A DNA stretch of 64,000 nucleotides from assembly GCF_900105555.1 (NCBI RefSeq), contig NZ_FNTZ01000001.1:4715001-4779000 (forward strand), given 5' to 3'. Of the stretch, positions 1 to 9,030 are shown in pieces. Below the pieces are notes generated by a model. The model was given only the letters and a program-made list of their open reading frames with translations, ran no database searches and was not told where the DNA came from. Source of the DNA: Pseudomonas coleopterorum (GTDB lineage Bacteria > Pseudomonadota > Gammaproteobacteria > Pseudomonadales > Pseudomonadaceae). Positions within the stretch are counted from its first letter, which is position 1. Each line of letters begins with the position of its first letter. Made by a program: the position numbers and the translations under genes.

Positions 1-73
1 AGCGGTCGACGAAGGCGCGTTCGCCCAGGCGCGGCGTATGCTGCTGGAAATTGCGAATGGCCACGATAGGCAT
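1..73 (-). CDS. Gamma-class carbonic anhydrase family protein (N-terminal fragment)
   Basis: Only the first 24 codons are in the window; the gene runs off the left edge. Read on the minus strand from the ATG at 73 it gives MPIVAIRNFQQHTPRLGERA and then FVDR. This matches the conserved N-terminus of the YrdA/PaaY-like left-handed beta-helix family, which is usually found divergent from prlC in Pseudomonas. Such proteins are cytoplasmic trimers that bind zinc or iron; carbonic anhydrase activity is proven for only some members. The beta-helix repeats and metal-binding histidines lie outside the window, so the call rests on the N-terminus and synteny. Confidence 0.75.
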   Translation of the reverse strand, partial: MPIVAIRNFQQHTPRLGERAFVDR

Positions 74-155
74 CCTCTGTGTTGTCGATAGCTGCGGTGA
101 GTCGTAATTGTAATTAAGATGTCCCAGTGTTTCTTCATAGCCAAGGTGTTTAACC

Positions 156-2204
156 GTGAGCGCGAATCCCCTTCTGCAGTCCTACGACCTGCCGCCGTTC
201 TCGGCGATCCGTGCCGAGCACGTACAACCGGCGATTGAACAGATCCTGGCCGACAACCGCGCGGCCATTGCCCACATTCTGCAAACCCAGGGCAGCCAGC
301 CTACCTGGGCCGGCCTGGTGCTGGCCATGGACGAGCTGAACGACCGCCTGGGCGCTGCCTGGAGCCCGGTCAGCCACCTCAACGCCGTGTGCAACAGCGC
401 CGAACTGCGCCAGGCCTATGAGGCCTGCCTGCCGGCGCTCAGTGCCTACTCCACCGAGCTGGGCCAGAACCGCGAGCTGTTCCAGGCCTTCGAAACCCTG
501 GCCAACAGTCCTGAAGCCGCGGGCTTCGACGTTGCCCAGAAGACCATTCTGGAGCATTCGCTGCGCGACTTCCGACTGTCCGGTATCGATCTGCCGGTGG
601 ATCAGCAGCAGCGCTATGCCCAGGTGCAGAGCAAGCTGTCGGAGCTGGGCAGCCGTTTCTCCAACCAACTGCTCGACGCCACCCAGGCCTGGACCAAGCA
701 CGTCACCGACGAAACGGCCCTGGCCGGGCTGACCGATTCGGCCAAGGCGCAAATGGCGGCCGCAGCCCAGGCCAAAGGTCTGGACGGCTGGCTGATCAGC
801 CTTGAGTTCCCCAGCTATTACGCCGTCATGACCTACGCTCAAGACCGCGCCCTGCGTGAAGAAGTCTACGCAGCCTATTGCACCCGCGCCTCGGACCAGG
901 GCCCCAATGCCGGCCAGAACGACAACGGCCCGGTGATGCGCGAAATCCTCGACCTGCGTCAGGAATTGGCCGAGCTGTTGGGCTATGCCAGTTATTCGGA
1001 ATTGAGCCTGGCCACCAAGATGGCCGAGTCGACCGATCAGGTGCTGACCTTCCTGCGTGACCTGGCCCAGCGCAGCAAGCCGTTCGCGGCCCAGGACCTG
1101 GAGCAGCTGCGCGCCTATGCCGCCGAACAGGGCTGTGCCGACCTGCAAAGCTGGGACAGCGGTTTCTATGGGGAAAAACTGCGTGAGCAGCGCTACAGCG
1201 TTTCTCAGGAAGCACTGCGCGCCTACTTTCCGATCGACAAGGTCCTGAGCGGCCTGTTCGCCATTGTGCAGCGCCTGTACGGTATCGAGATCGCCGAGCA
1301 GAAAGGTTTCGACACCTGGCACCCTGACGTGCGCCTGTTCGAGATCAAGGAAAACGGCCAGCATGTGGGCCGCTTCTTCTTCGACCTGTACGCCCGCGCT
1401 AACAAGCGTGGCGGCGCCTGGATGGACGGCGCCCGCGACCGCCGTCGCACCGAGAATGGCGAGCTGCAGAGCCCGGTGGCCAACCTGGTGTGCAACTTCA
1501 CCCCGGCCGACGCCGGCAAACCGGCGCTGCTGACTCACGACGAAGTCACCACGCTGTTCCACGAGTTCGGCCACGGCCTGCACCACCTGCTGACGCGCGT
1601 CGAGCACGTCGGCGTGTCGGGTATCAACGGCGTGGCGTGGGATGCGGTCGAGCTGCCCAGCCAGTTCATGGAAAACTGGTGCTGGGAGCCCGAAGGCCTG
1701 GCCTTGATCTCGGGTCACTACGAAACCGGCGAGCCGCTGCCTCAGGACCTGCTGGAAAAGATGCTGGCGGCGAAAAACTTCCAGTCTGGCCTGATGATGG
1801 TCCGCCAGATCGAGTTCTCGCTGTTCGACTTCGAGCTGCATGCCTCCCATGGCGATGGCCGCAGCGTGATGGAAGTGCTGGACGGTGTGCGTGACGAGGT
1901 TTCGGTCATGCGTCCGCCGGCCTACAACCGCTTTCCCAACAGCTTCGCGCACATCTTCGCCGGCGGCTACGCGGCGGGCTATTACAGCTACAAGTGGGCC
2001 GAAGTGCTGTCGGCCGATGCGTTCAGCAAGTTCGAGGAAGACGGCGTGCTCAATGCCGACACCGGTCGTGCTTTCCGCGAAGCCATTCTGGCGCGGGGCG
2101 GATCGCAGGCCCCGATGGTGTTGTTCGTCGACTTCCGCGGTCGCGAGCCGTCCATCGATGCCCTGTTGCGCCATAGCGGTCTGAGCGAGGAAGCGGCGGC
2201 ATGA
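156..2204 (+). CDS. prlC: Oligopeptidase A (M3 metallopeptidase)
   Basis: Cytoplasmic zinc endopeptidase of 682 residues, the usual length for PrlC/OpdA. It degrades short peptides, including cleaved signal peptides. The sequence starts MSANPLLQSYDLPPFSAI, as in Pseudomonas PrlC. The zinc motif HEFGH is at residues 469-473, followed by the third-ligand region DAVELPSQ and the substrate-binding segment with AAGYYSYKW near the C-terminus. Translation is from GTG at 156. The stop overlaps the start of the next gene (ATGA), so prlC and yheV are probably translationally coupled. Family and length agree throughout, with no sign of damage. Confidence 0.97.
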   Translation: MSANPLLQSYDLPPFSAIRAEHVQPAIEQILADNRAAIAHILQTQGSQPTWAGLVLAMDELNDRLGAAWSPVSHLNAVCNSAELRQAYEACLPALSAYSTELGQNRELFQAFETLANSPEAAGFDVAQKTILEHSLRDFRLSGIDLPVDQQQRYAQVQSKLSELGSRFSNQLLDATQAWTKHVTDETALAGLTDSAKAQMAAAAQAKGLDGWLISLEFPSYYAVMTYAQDRALREEVYAAYCTRASDQGPNAGQNDNGPVMREILDLRQELAELLGYASYSELSLATKMAESTDQVLTFLRDLAQRSKPFAAQDLEQLRAYAAEQGCADLQSWDSGFYGEKLREQRYSVSQEALRAYFPIDKVLSGLFAIVQRLYGIEIAEQKGFDTWHPDVRLFEIKENGQHVGRFFFDLYARANKRGGAWMDGARDRRRTENGELQSPVANLVCNFTPADAGKPALLTHDEVTTLFHEFGHGLHHLLTRVEHVGVSGINGVAWDAVELPSQFMENWCWEPEGLALISGHYETGEPLPQDLLEKMLAAKNFQSGLMMVRQIEFSLFDFELHASHGDGRSVMEVLDGVRDEVSVMRPPAYNRFPNSFAHIFAGGYAAGYYSYKWAEVLSADAFSKFEEDGVLNADTGRAFREAILARGGSQAPMVLFVDFRGREPSIDALLRHSGLSEEAAA

Positions 2205-2458
2205 TCACCAAGAAACGCTTCATCGCCGGGGCCGTCTGCCCGGCCTGTAGCGAGCCGGACAAGCTGATGATGTGGAGCGTCGACGAGGTCCCCCATCGCG
2301 AGTGCGTGGCCTGTGGGTACAGCGACACGCTCAATGCGCAGGGCCAGTCGGTGCCCAGCGAACTGGGCACGCGGGTCAACAAGGTGGCCGTCAAGGTCGC
2401 CCGGCCCACCTCGCAACCGGTGCAGTTCTTCCCCAACCCCAAGCTCAAGAAACCTTGA
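2201..2458 (+). CDS. yheV: YheV-family putative zinc ribbon protein
   Basis: Small 85-residue protein with two CxxC pairs (CPAC near residue 13 and CVAC near residue 36) spaced as in a zinc ribbon. YheV proteins are nearly always encoded directly behind prlC, as here, with a 4-base overlap. The molecular function of the family is not known; a metal-binding role is inferred from the cysteines alone. The C-terminus is basic (NPKLKKP). Confidence 0.9.
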   Translation: MITKKRFIAGAVCPACSEPDKLMMWSVDEVPHRECVACGYSDTLNAQGQSVPSELGTRVNKVAVKVARPTSQPVQFFPNPKLKKP

Positions 2459-2467
2459 GCCAGGCCT

Positions 2468-2500
2468 GCCGTCGATTTGCCGCAAGGGCAGGTCGACGGC
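2468..2500 (+). other. Stable intergenic hairpin after yheV
   Basis: Arms GCCGTCGA and TCGACGGC enclose a second pairing TTTGCC/GGGCAGG around a GCAA loop. There is no uridine run after it, so this is not a classical intrinsic terminator. It may attenuate transcription or protect the 3' end of the prlC-yheV message before the second M3 peptidase gene. Confidence 0.55.
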
Positions 2501-2578
2501 AATAGCCGGCTACCACTTCACAGGTTGTTCGCCTTCCTAGACTGGCTCGCCACTCAGGCGTCACTCAAGGAATCGAAC

Positions 2579-4648
2579 ATGACCACCGCACCCTCGTCGG
2601 TACTCCCTGCGCTTCTTGCCGACAACCCCTTGCTGGGCAACCACGAGATAGTCCCCTATCACCTCATCAAGGCCGAACACGTCGAGCCGGCCATCACCCA
2701 TGTGATCGAAAGCAACTTGCGTCAGCTGGCGCAACTGCTCCCCGAGCAGCTCGAATCACCCACGTGGGAAGGCTTGGTCAAGCCACTGGAAGACATGCAT
2801 CAGCGCCTGCTGGCGGTTCTGCAACCCGAGCAGTTGCTCAGTCGGCATCACCATCTGGCGGTGATCGAGGCTTATGCGAAATGCCGCGAGCGGGTACAGG
2901 CCTATGAGTCGGCCATCAAGCACAACCGCACGGTGCAGGCCGCCTTGCAACTGCTGCAGCAAAGCCCGCAGGCCCTGGAGTTCGATGAGACCCAGCAGGC
3001 GGCATTGAACCAGGCCCTGCGCGCCACGCGATTGGCCGGGGTGGGCACCCAGCGTCCCACGCAGATACGCATCGAACGCCTGCATGTAGAACTGGAAGGC
3101 TTGTACCAGACCTTCGCCGACAACCTGAATGCGGCCAGCCAGGGCTGGACCCTGGCCATCGATGACGAAACTGCCCTGGCGGGCATCGCCCCTGCCGTAC
3201 GCGCCAGCATGGCCCAACGGGCACGCGAGGCCGGCCTTTCCGGTTGGCTGCTCACCCTGGAACTGCCGCTGGTGCTGGCGGTGGCGAGCCAGGCTCACGA
3301 CCGCTCGCTGCGCGAACAGGTGTACAAGGCTTTCTACACCCAGGCCTCGGACCAGGGCCCGCGTGCCGGGGAGCAGGATAACGGGCCCGTGCTGCAACGC
3401 ATCCTCGCGGCCCGTGCCGAGTTGGCCGAAGCGAGTGGGTATCGCAGCTACGCCTCGCTGGCCCAAGCCACGCGCATGTTCGACGAAGCCGCCGACGTGG
3501 AGCAGTTGCTGCTGCAACTGATCGACAAGGTCCGTCCGGCGGCGCAGGCCGAATTCGCGCCCGTGCAAGAGCTGGCTTCATTGTTTGGTGTGAAATCGCT
3601 GAAGGCGTGGGACTGGGATTACTACCGGGAAAAATACCAGCAGATCCACCACGGCGTGACCGAGCTCAAGGTGCGCGAATATTTCCCCATGCAGGCGGTG
3701 ATGGACGGCATGCAACACCTGCTCGCCCAACTGTTCGACGTACAGTGGCTCGAATGCCCCCCAGCACCACGCCAACCTGCCTCGGTGCGCCTGTTCCGCC
3801 TCAGCGAAGGGGATCAGGTGCTGGGTTACATTTACCTGGACCTGCACACCCGGCCGAAGAAGCGCGCGGGCGCCTGGATGGAGGCTCTGCGTGACCGCCA
3901 CCGCTTCGCCGACGGACGCCTGCAACTGCCGATTGCCCATGTGGGCTGTGATTTCGCTGCCCAGACACCAGAGTTTCCCTGCCTTTTGAGCCTGGGCGAT
4001 ATCCAGACGTTTTTCCACGAACTGGGCCATGCGTTGCACCATGTGCTGACGCGCATCGATCACGGCAGCGTGTCCGGCATCAAGGGCGTGGCCGAAGATG
4101 CGGTGGAACTGCCCAGCGGCGTGTTCGAACACTGGGCCATGCAGCCGGAAATCCTGCAGTCGTTGTCGCGCCATCATCGGACCGGCGAGCAGATCGGCAG
4201 CGCTTTCGTCGAACAGGCGCTCGCAGCCCAGGCCCGCTTCCGGGCTCAGGCGCTGTTGTGGCAGCTCGAATACGCCCTGGTGGACTATCGCCTGCACAGC
4301 ACGAGCGATGGCCTGTCGGCGCAACAGATCGGCGAGCAGGTGCTGGAGAAGACCCAAGTGGTCCGCCATCCACCCTATGTGCGTTGGCTCAACACCTTCG
4401 CTCATTTGTTCACCAATGAAGACTATGCGGCCGGGTATTACACCTATGTCTGGTCGCAGGTGCTCGCAGCTCATCTGTTCACTCGTTTCAAACGCGAAGG
4501 ATTGTTGGCGAATCGGGCCGGTAAGGATTTCCAACGCCTGATTCTGGCATCGGGCGGGACTCGGCCCTTCGCCGAACTGGTGGAAAGCTTCGCCGGGAGC
4601 AAGCCGGGTGTCGAGGCATTGCTGGCAGATCTGGGGATCGAGGCTTGA
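2579..4648 (+). CDS. Second M3-family oligopeptidase (PrlC paralogue)
   Basis: A 689-residue homologue of PrlC encoded 374 bp downstream of it in the same direction. The active site is intact: HELGH at residues 480-484, then DAVELPS for the third zinc ligand and AAGYYTYVW for substrate binding. Relative to PrlC it reads PSGVFEHW instead of PSQFMENW next to the third ligand, and the sequences differ throughout, so this is an old duplication or an acquired paralogue, not a recent tandem copy. The chosen ATG at 2579 follows AAGGAATCGAAC; an upstream extension is possible but does not match PrlC. Substrate preference is unknown. Confidence 0.9.
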   Translation: MTTAPSSVLPALLADNPLLGNHEIVPYHLIKAEHVEPAITHVIESNLRQLAQLLPEQLESPTWEGLVKPLEDMHQRLLAVLQPEQLLSRHHHLAVIEAYAKCRERVQAYESAIKHNRTVQAALQLLQQSPQALEFDETQQAALNQALRATRLAGVGTQRPTQIRIERLHVELEGLYQTFADNLNAASQGWTLAIDDETALAGIAPAVRASMAQRAREAGLSGWLLTLELPLVLAVASQAHDRSLREQVYKAFYTQASDQGPRAGEQDNGPVLQRILAARAELAEASGYRSYASLAQATRMFDEAADVEQLLLQLIDKVRPAAQAEFAPVQELASLFGVKSLKAWDWDYYREKYQQIHHGVTELKVREYFPMQAVMDGMQHLLAQLFDVQWLECPPAPRQPASVRLFRLSEGDQVLGYIYLDLHTRPKKRAGAWMEALRDRHRFADGRLQLPIAHVGCDFAAQTPEFPCLLSLGDIQTFFHELGHALHHVLTRIDHGSVSGIKGVAEDAVELPSGVFEHWAMQPEILQSLSRHHRTGEQIGSAFVEQALAAQARFRAQALLWQLEYALVDYRLHSTSDGLSAQQIGEQVLEKTQVVRHPPYVRWLNTFAHLFTNEDYAAGYYTYVWSQVLAAHLFTRFKREGLLANRAGKDFQRLILASGGTRPFAELVESFAGSKPGVEALLADLGIEA

Positions 4649-4692
4649 CCTGTTCGAGCAGATGCATCGAGCCAACCGATACACTGCAAGAC

Positions 4693-4706
4693 TGAAACCG
4701 GTTTCA
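4693..4706. promoter_or_regulatory. PtxS-type operator, perfect 14-bp palindrome
   Basis: The sequence TGAAACCGGTTTCA is a perfect palindrome. It is identical to the operator I recall for the LacI-family 2-ketogluconate-responsive repressor PtxS of P. putida, which controls gluconate dehydrogenase and ketogluconate genes. It lies about 196 bp upstream of the gluconate 2-dehydrogenase small-subunit start, in the only sizeable gap ahead of that operon. The palindrome is seen directly; binding by PtxS is inferred from family knowledge. Confidence 0.8.
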
Positions 4707-4744
4707 TTTGCCGTCACAAATAGATACATTTGTCGGTTGAAGCG

Positions 4745-4770
4745 CCAGGGCGGCATTTTGCCGCGCCTGG
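4745..4770 (+). other. Hairpin in the leader of the gluconate dehydrogenase operon
   Basis: Arms CCAGG-CGGC and GCCG-CCTGG face each other across an ATTTT loop, with small internal mismatches. It lies between the PtxS-type operator and the first structural gene. There is no uridine tract. It may be a weak terminator for the M3 peptidase gene or a leader structure. Confidence 0.4.
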
Positions 4771-4901
4771 CTTCGTGCCGAATGTGTCGCGTCTGCGCCT
4801 TCCACAAAGCATCACCCGCCTCTGGCCGCGTGGTGCAACGAACACGTACCGCTGAGCTGCGCATCGATAAAAACCGTATCGAACAGCTGATGAGAACCCT
4901 G

Positions 4902-5639
4902 ATGTCCGAGCAAGAAAACAACCCGCGCCGGGATTTTCTGCGCAAAACACTGACCTTGATTCCGGTGGTGACCGTTGCCAGTAGCGGCCTGGGCCTCGGC
5001 GCCCTGACGGCCGATGCCCAGGCGGATACGCGGGCCGCGCCGCCTGCGCCGGTGCCAAGCGCCGATTACCAGCCGTCGTTTTTCACCGCTGAAGAGTGGG
5101 CTTTCGTACAGGCCGCGGTGGCTCGGCTGATTCCAGCGGATGACCTGGGCCCCGGTGCCCTGGAAGCCGGCGCAGCGGAATTCATCGATCGGCAGATGAA
5201 CACCCCGTATGCCACGGGGGCATTGTGGTACATGCAAGGTCCATTCGTGACCGATGCCCCGCCCCAGATGGGCTATCAACTGCAGCTGGTGCCCCAGCAG
5301 ATCTACCGCCTGGGCATTGCCGCCACTGATGCCTGGTGCAAGGCTCAATCGGGCAAAGTGTTCGCTGAGCAAGACAGCGCTACCCAAGACCGTGTTCTTA
5401 GCAAGATCGAGGCAGGAGAGCTGGTTTTCGACGAACTGCCCGCCACTGCCTTCTTCAGTCTGATCCTGCAGAACACCCGTGAAGGCTTCTTCTGTGACCC
5501 CGTGCACGGCGGCAACAAGGGCATGGTCGGCTGGACCCAGATCGGTTTTCCGGGCGCACGCGCCGACTTCATGGATTGGGTGGAGCGCAACGAGCAATAC
5601 CCCTTCCCCGCTGTATCGATTCGCGGCGAGAGGGCCTGA
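4902..5639 (+). CDS. Gluconate 2-dehydrogenase small subunit (subunit 3, Tat-exported)
   Basis: A 245-residue protein with a twin-arginine signal near the N-terminus (NPRRDFLRKTL followed by a hydrophobic stretch), so it is exported folded. It belongs to the gluconate 2-dehydrogenase subunit 3 family, which escorts the cofactor-loaded flavoprotein subunit across the membrane and stays in the periplasmic complex. The operon order small subunit, flavoprotein, triheme cytochrome is the classical membrane-bound gluconate dehydrogenase arrangement. I chose ATG 4902; ATG 4890 in the same frame is an alternative adding four residues. The next gene begins one base after the stop. Confidence 0.9.
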   Translation: MSEQENNPRRDFLRKTLTLIPVVTVASSGLGLGALTADAQADTRAAPPAPVPSADYQPSFFTAEEWAFVQAAVARLIPADDLGPGALEAGAAEFIDRQMNTPYATGALWYMQGPFVTDAPPQMGYQLQLVPQQIYRLGIAATDAWCKAQSGKVFAEQDSATQDRVLSKIEAGELVFDELPATAFFSLILQNTREGFFCDPVHGGNKGMVGWTQIGFPGARADFMDWVERNEQYPFPAVSIRGERA

Positions 5640-5640
5640 C

Positions 5641-7425
5641 ATGACAACGGTAATGAAGAAAGTCGACGCGGTCATCGTCGGGTTCGGCTGGACGGGCGCG
5701 ATCATGGCCAAGGAACTCACCGAGGCAGGTCTCAACGTGGTGGCGCTGGAGCGCGGCCCGATGCAGGACACCTACCCGGACGGCAGTTATCCACAGGTGG
5801 TCGACGAGTTGACCTACAGCGTGCGCAAGAAGCTGTTTCAGGACATCTCCAAGGAAACCGTGACCATCCGCCACAGCGTCAACGACGTTGCACTGCCCAA
5901 CCGCCAGTTAGGTGCGTTTCTGCCGGGCAAGGGTGTCGGCGGCGCCGGTCTGCATTGGTCGGGCGTGCACTTCCGTGTCGATCCCATGGAACTGCGCATG
6001 CGCAGCCACTACGAGGAGCGCTACGGCAAGCAGTTCATCCCCAAGGACATGACCATCCAGGACTTCGGTGTCAGCTATGAAGAGCTGGAGCCGTTCTTCG
6101 ATTTCGCCGAAAAAGTCTTCGGCACCTCGGGTCAGGCCTGGACGGTGAACGGCGTGCGGGTCGGCGAAGGCAAGGGTGGCAACCCCTATGCACCGGATCG
6201 TTCCAACCCGTTCCCGCTGGCCTCGCAGAAGAACACCGTTTCGGCGCAGTTGTTCCAGAAGGCCGCCGCCGAGGTCGGTTACAAGCCGTACAATCTGCCG
6301 TCGGCCAATACATCGGGGCCGTACACCAACCCCTATGGTGCGCAGATGGGCCCCTGCAACTTCTGCGGTTTCTGCAGTGGCTATGTCTGCTACATGTATT
6401 CCAAGGCGTCACCGAACGTGAACATCCTGCCGGCGTTGCGCCAGGTCGAAACCTTCGAGTTGCGCACCAACGCCCACGTCCTGCGGGTCAATCTGGACAG
6501 CACCAAGCGCAAGGCGACCGGTGTGACCTACGTCGATGCCCAGGGGCGAGAAGTCGAGCAACCGGCGGATTTGGTGATTCTCGGTGCGTTCCAGTTCAAC
6601 AACGTGCGCCTGATGCTGCTTTCCGGTATCGGCAAGCCCTACGATCCCAAGACCGGCGAAGGTGTGGTCGGCAAGAACTTCGCCTACCAGAACATGGCCA
6701 CCATCAAGGCCTTCTTCGACAAGGACACCCACACCAACAACTTCATTGGCGCCGGTGGCAACGGTGTGGCGTTCGACGACTTCAATGCCGATAACTTCGA
6801 CCACGGCCCCCATGGCTTCGTCGGCGGCTCGCCGATGTGGGTCAACCAGGCCGGCAGCCGACCGATCGCCGGCACGGCCAATCCACCGGGCACGCCAGCC
6901 TGGGGCAGCGCCTGGAAGAAGGCCACCGCCGACTACTACACCCATCAGGTGTCGATGGACGCCCACGGCGCCCATCAGTCCTATCGCGGCAACTACCTGG
7001 ACCTGGATCCGGTGTACCGCGATGCCTATGGCCTGCCGTTGCTGCGCATGACCTTCGACTGGCAGGAAAACGACATCAAGATGAACCGCTTCATGGTCGA
7101 GAAAATGAGCAAGGTCGCCCAGGCCATGAACCCCAAGACCATTGCCTTGCTGGGCAAGAAGGTCGGTGAGCATTTCAATACCGCCTCCTACCAGACCACC
7201 CACCTCAACGGTGGCGCGATCATGGGCACCGACCCCAAGACCAGTGCGATCAACCGCTACCTGCAGTGCTGGGACGTGCACAACGTGTTCGTTCCAGGCG
7301 CCTCGGCCTTTCCCCAGGGGTTGGGTTACAACCCTACCGGCCTGGTGGCGGCACTGACCTACTGGTCTGCACGGGCCATTCGCGAGCAGTACCTGAAGAA
7401 CCCCGGCCCGCTGGTGCAGGCATAA
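5641..7425 (+). CDS. Gluconate 2-dehydrogenase flavoprotein subunit (GMC oxidoreductase)
   Basis: A 594-residue GMC-family dehydrogenase. The FAD-binding GFGWTG motif is at about residues 14-19 and GKGVGGAGLHW near residue 97. The C-terminal HLNGGAIMG and the NPTGLVAALTYW segment are typical of gluconate or 2-ketogluconate dehydrogenase subunits. There is no signal peptide, as expected if it is exported by hitchhiking on the Tat-tagged small subunit. It oxidises gluconate to 2-ketogluconate in the periplasm and passes electrons to the cytochrome subunit encoded next. The upstream PtxS-type operator favours gluconate over related polyols as substrate. A CNFCGFC-like cluster near residue 240 may be a metal site or disulfide. 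Confidence 0.92.
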   Translation: MTTVMKKVDAVIVGFGWTGAIMAKELTEAGLNVVALERGPMQDTYPDGSYPQVVDELTYSVRKKLFQDISKETVTIRHSVNDVALPNRQLGAFLPGKGVGGAGLHWSGVHFRVDPMELRMRSHYEERYGKQFIPKDMTIQDFGVSYEELEPFFDFAEKVFGTSGQAWTVNGVRVGEGKGGNPYAPDRSNPFPLASQKNTVSAQLFQKAAAEVGYKPYNLPSANTSGPYTNPYGAQMGPCNFCGFCSGYVCYMYSKASPNVNILPALRQVETFELRTNAHVLRVNLDSTKRKATGVTYVDAQGREVEQPADLVILGAFQFNNVRLMLLSGIGKPYDPKTGEGVVGKNFAYQNMATIKAFFDKDTHTNNFIGAGGNGVAFDDFNADNFDHGPHGFVGGSPMWVNQAGSRPIAGTANPPGTPAWGSAWKKATADYYTHQVSMDAHGAHQSYRGNYLDLDPVYRDAYGLPLLRMTFDWQENDIKMNRFMVEKMSKVAQAMNPKTIALLGKKVGEHFNTASYQTTHLNGGAIMGTDPKTSAINRYLQCWDVHNVFVPGASAFPQGLGYNPTGLVAALTYWSARAIREQYLKNPGPLVQA

Positions 7426-7436
7426 GGAGCGCAGAG

Positions 7437-8750
7437 ATGAACGTTATCCAGATCGCTGCGCTGACCCTGCTCGCCAGTCTGTTGACCAGCCTCCCGGCCA
7501 GGGCCGCAGAGTCCGACGACGCCCTGATCGAGCAGGGCCGTTACCTGGCCCGTGCCGGTGACTGCGTGGCCTGCCATACCGCCAAGGGCGGTGCGCCGTT
7601 CGCCGGCGGGTTGGGCATGGAGACGCCGATCGGCACGGTTTACTCGACCAACATCACGCCGCACAGCGACGGCATCGGCAACTACAGCTTCGAAGACTTC
7701 GACAAGGCCGTGCGCCACGGCATCGGCAAGAGTGGCAGCAGCCTGTATCCGGCCATGCCCTACCCGTCTTATGCACGGGTCAGCGATGCCGACATGCACG
7801 CCCTGTACGCCTACTTCATGAAGGGCGTGGCGCCGGTGGCCGAACCGAACAAGCCGACCGACATTCCCTGGCCACTGAGCATGCGCTGGCCGCTGGCGAT
7901 CTGGCGCGGACTGTTCGCCCCTCCGGTCAGCGCCTATCAGCCGCCGCCGGGCTCCGATCCGGTGATCAGCCGCGGCGCCTACCTGGTCGAGGGGCTTGGG
8001 CACTGTGGCGCCTGCCATACCCCGCGGGCGATCACCATGCAGGAGAAGGCCCTGAGCGCCGGCGACAACGCCGACTTCCTGGCTGGCAGCGCACCGCTCG
8101 AAGGCTGGATTGCCAAGAGCCTGCGCGGCGATCACAAGGACGGCTTGGGCAGCTGGAGCGAAGAGCAACTGGTGCAGTTTCTCAAGACCGGCCGCAGCGA
8201 TCGCAGCGCGGTGTTCGGCGGCATGAGCGATGTGGTCGAGCACAGCATGCAGTACATGACCCATGAAGACCTCACGGCCATCGCTCGATACCTGAAGACG
8301 CTGCCGGCGGTGGACCGTGCCGACAAGCCCCATGAATACGACGCACGTGTGTCCGACGCATTGTGGAAGGGAGACGACAGCAAGGTCGGTGCCGGGGTGT
8401 ACATCGACAACTGCGCGGCCTGTCATCGGACCGATGGCCAGGGCTACACCCATGTGTTCCCGGCCTTGGCTGGCAACCCGGTGCTGCAGACCGAGGATGC
8501 CAGTTCGCTGATCCATATCGTGCTGGCAGGTGGCACGTTGCCGGCCACTCACACGGCGCCGTCCACCTTCACCATGCCCGGCTTCGCCTGGCGCCTGTCC
8601 GATCAGGAAGTGGCTGATGTGGTGAACTTCATCCGCACCAGCTGGGGCAATCAGGGCTCGACGGTGTCGGCCGACGACGTCGAGCAGATGCGCGGCGACG
8701 ACATGAAGCACACCTCCGGCGATGACCTGGGGCAGTCCACCAGCCACTGA
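7437..8750 (+). CDS. Gluconate 2-dehydrogenase triheme cytochrome c subunit
   Basis: A 437-residue exported cytochrome with a Sec signal peptide ending near SLPARAAES. Three heme c attachment motifs are present: CVACH at about residue 43, CGACH at about 190 and CAACH at about 326. This three-heme layout is that of membrane-bound alcohol, gluconate and sorbitol dehydrogenase cytochrome subunits, which feed electrons to ubiquinone. It starts at ATG 7437 after an AAGGAG ribosome-binding site, 11 bases past the flavoprotein stop. The C-terminal 30 residues are rich in Asp, Ser and His, unlike the core. It is the last gene of the three-gene operon. Confidence 0.92.
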   Translation: MNVIQIAALTLLASLLTSLPARAAESDDALIEQGRYLARAGDCVACHTAKGGAPFAGGLGMETPIGTVYSTNITPHSDGIGNYSFEDFDKAVRHGIGKSGSSLYPAMPYPSYARVSDADMHALYAYFMKGVAPVAEPNKPTDIPWPLSMRWPLAIWRGLFAPPVSAYQPPPGSDPVISRGAYLVEGLGHCGACHTPRAITMQEKALSAGDNADFLAGSAPLEGWIAKSLRGDHKDGLGSWSEEQLVQFLKTGRSDRSAVFGGMSDVVEHSMQYMTHEDLTAIARYLKTLPAVDRADKPHEYDARVSDALWKGDDSKVGAGVYIDNCAACHRTDGQGYTHVFPALAGNPVLQTEDASSLIHIVLAGGTLPATHTAPSTFTMPGFAWRLSDQEVADVVNFIRTSWGNQGSTVSADDVEQMRGDDMKHTSGDDLGQSTSH

Positions 8751-8759
8751 TCATGGCTG

Positions 8760-9030
8760 GCGGCCCTTTCGCGGGCAGAGACCCGCTCCCACAGTGAGAT
8801 GAATTCTCAACTGGCCTTGTGGGAGCGGGTCTCTGCCCGCGAAGGGGCCCCCACTGACACCCTCCGGTAAAAAGACCCCTCAATTCCAGCCTTGTGGGAG
8901 CGGGTCTCTGCCCGCGAAGAGGCCCTCACTGACCCCCTCCAGTAAAAAGACCCCTCAATCCTAGCCTTGTGGGAGCGGGTCTCCGCCCGCGAAGAGGCCC
9001 TCACCGACACCCTCCAGTAAAAAGGCCTCC
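8760..9030. repeat. REP array with a 75/76-bp tandem unit abutting the FadR-type gene
   Basis: Four copies of the Pseudomonas REP core TGTGGGAGCGGG...TCTGCCCGCGAA are present. The first (about 8763-8795) is inverted relative to the other three (about 8816-8848, 8893-8926, 8966-8999). The last three lie in a tandem unit of 75-76 bp. Each unit ends with a TCAATCC-like segment (near 8880, 8955 and 9031), and the last of these is the stop and final codon of the FadR-type gene read on the minus strand. This 280-bp gap holds nothing else that I can recognise. Confidence 0.85.

Noticed and set aside
150..2174. Long minus-strand open frame (674 codons) opposite prlC
   Set aside because: GC-rich genes of this genome leave open frames on the opposite strand. 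The translation has no recognisable domain and is rich in Gln, His and Val runs, while prlC on the plus strand is a perfect family match.
7359..8747. Minus-strand open frame opposite the triheme cytochrome gene
   Set aside because: It mirrors the real cytochrome gene with its three heme motifs; the antisense product has no family features.
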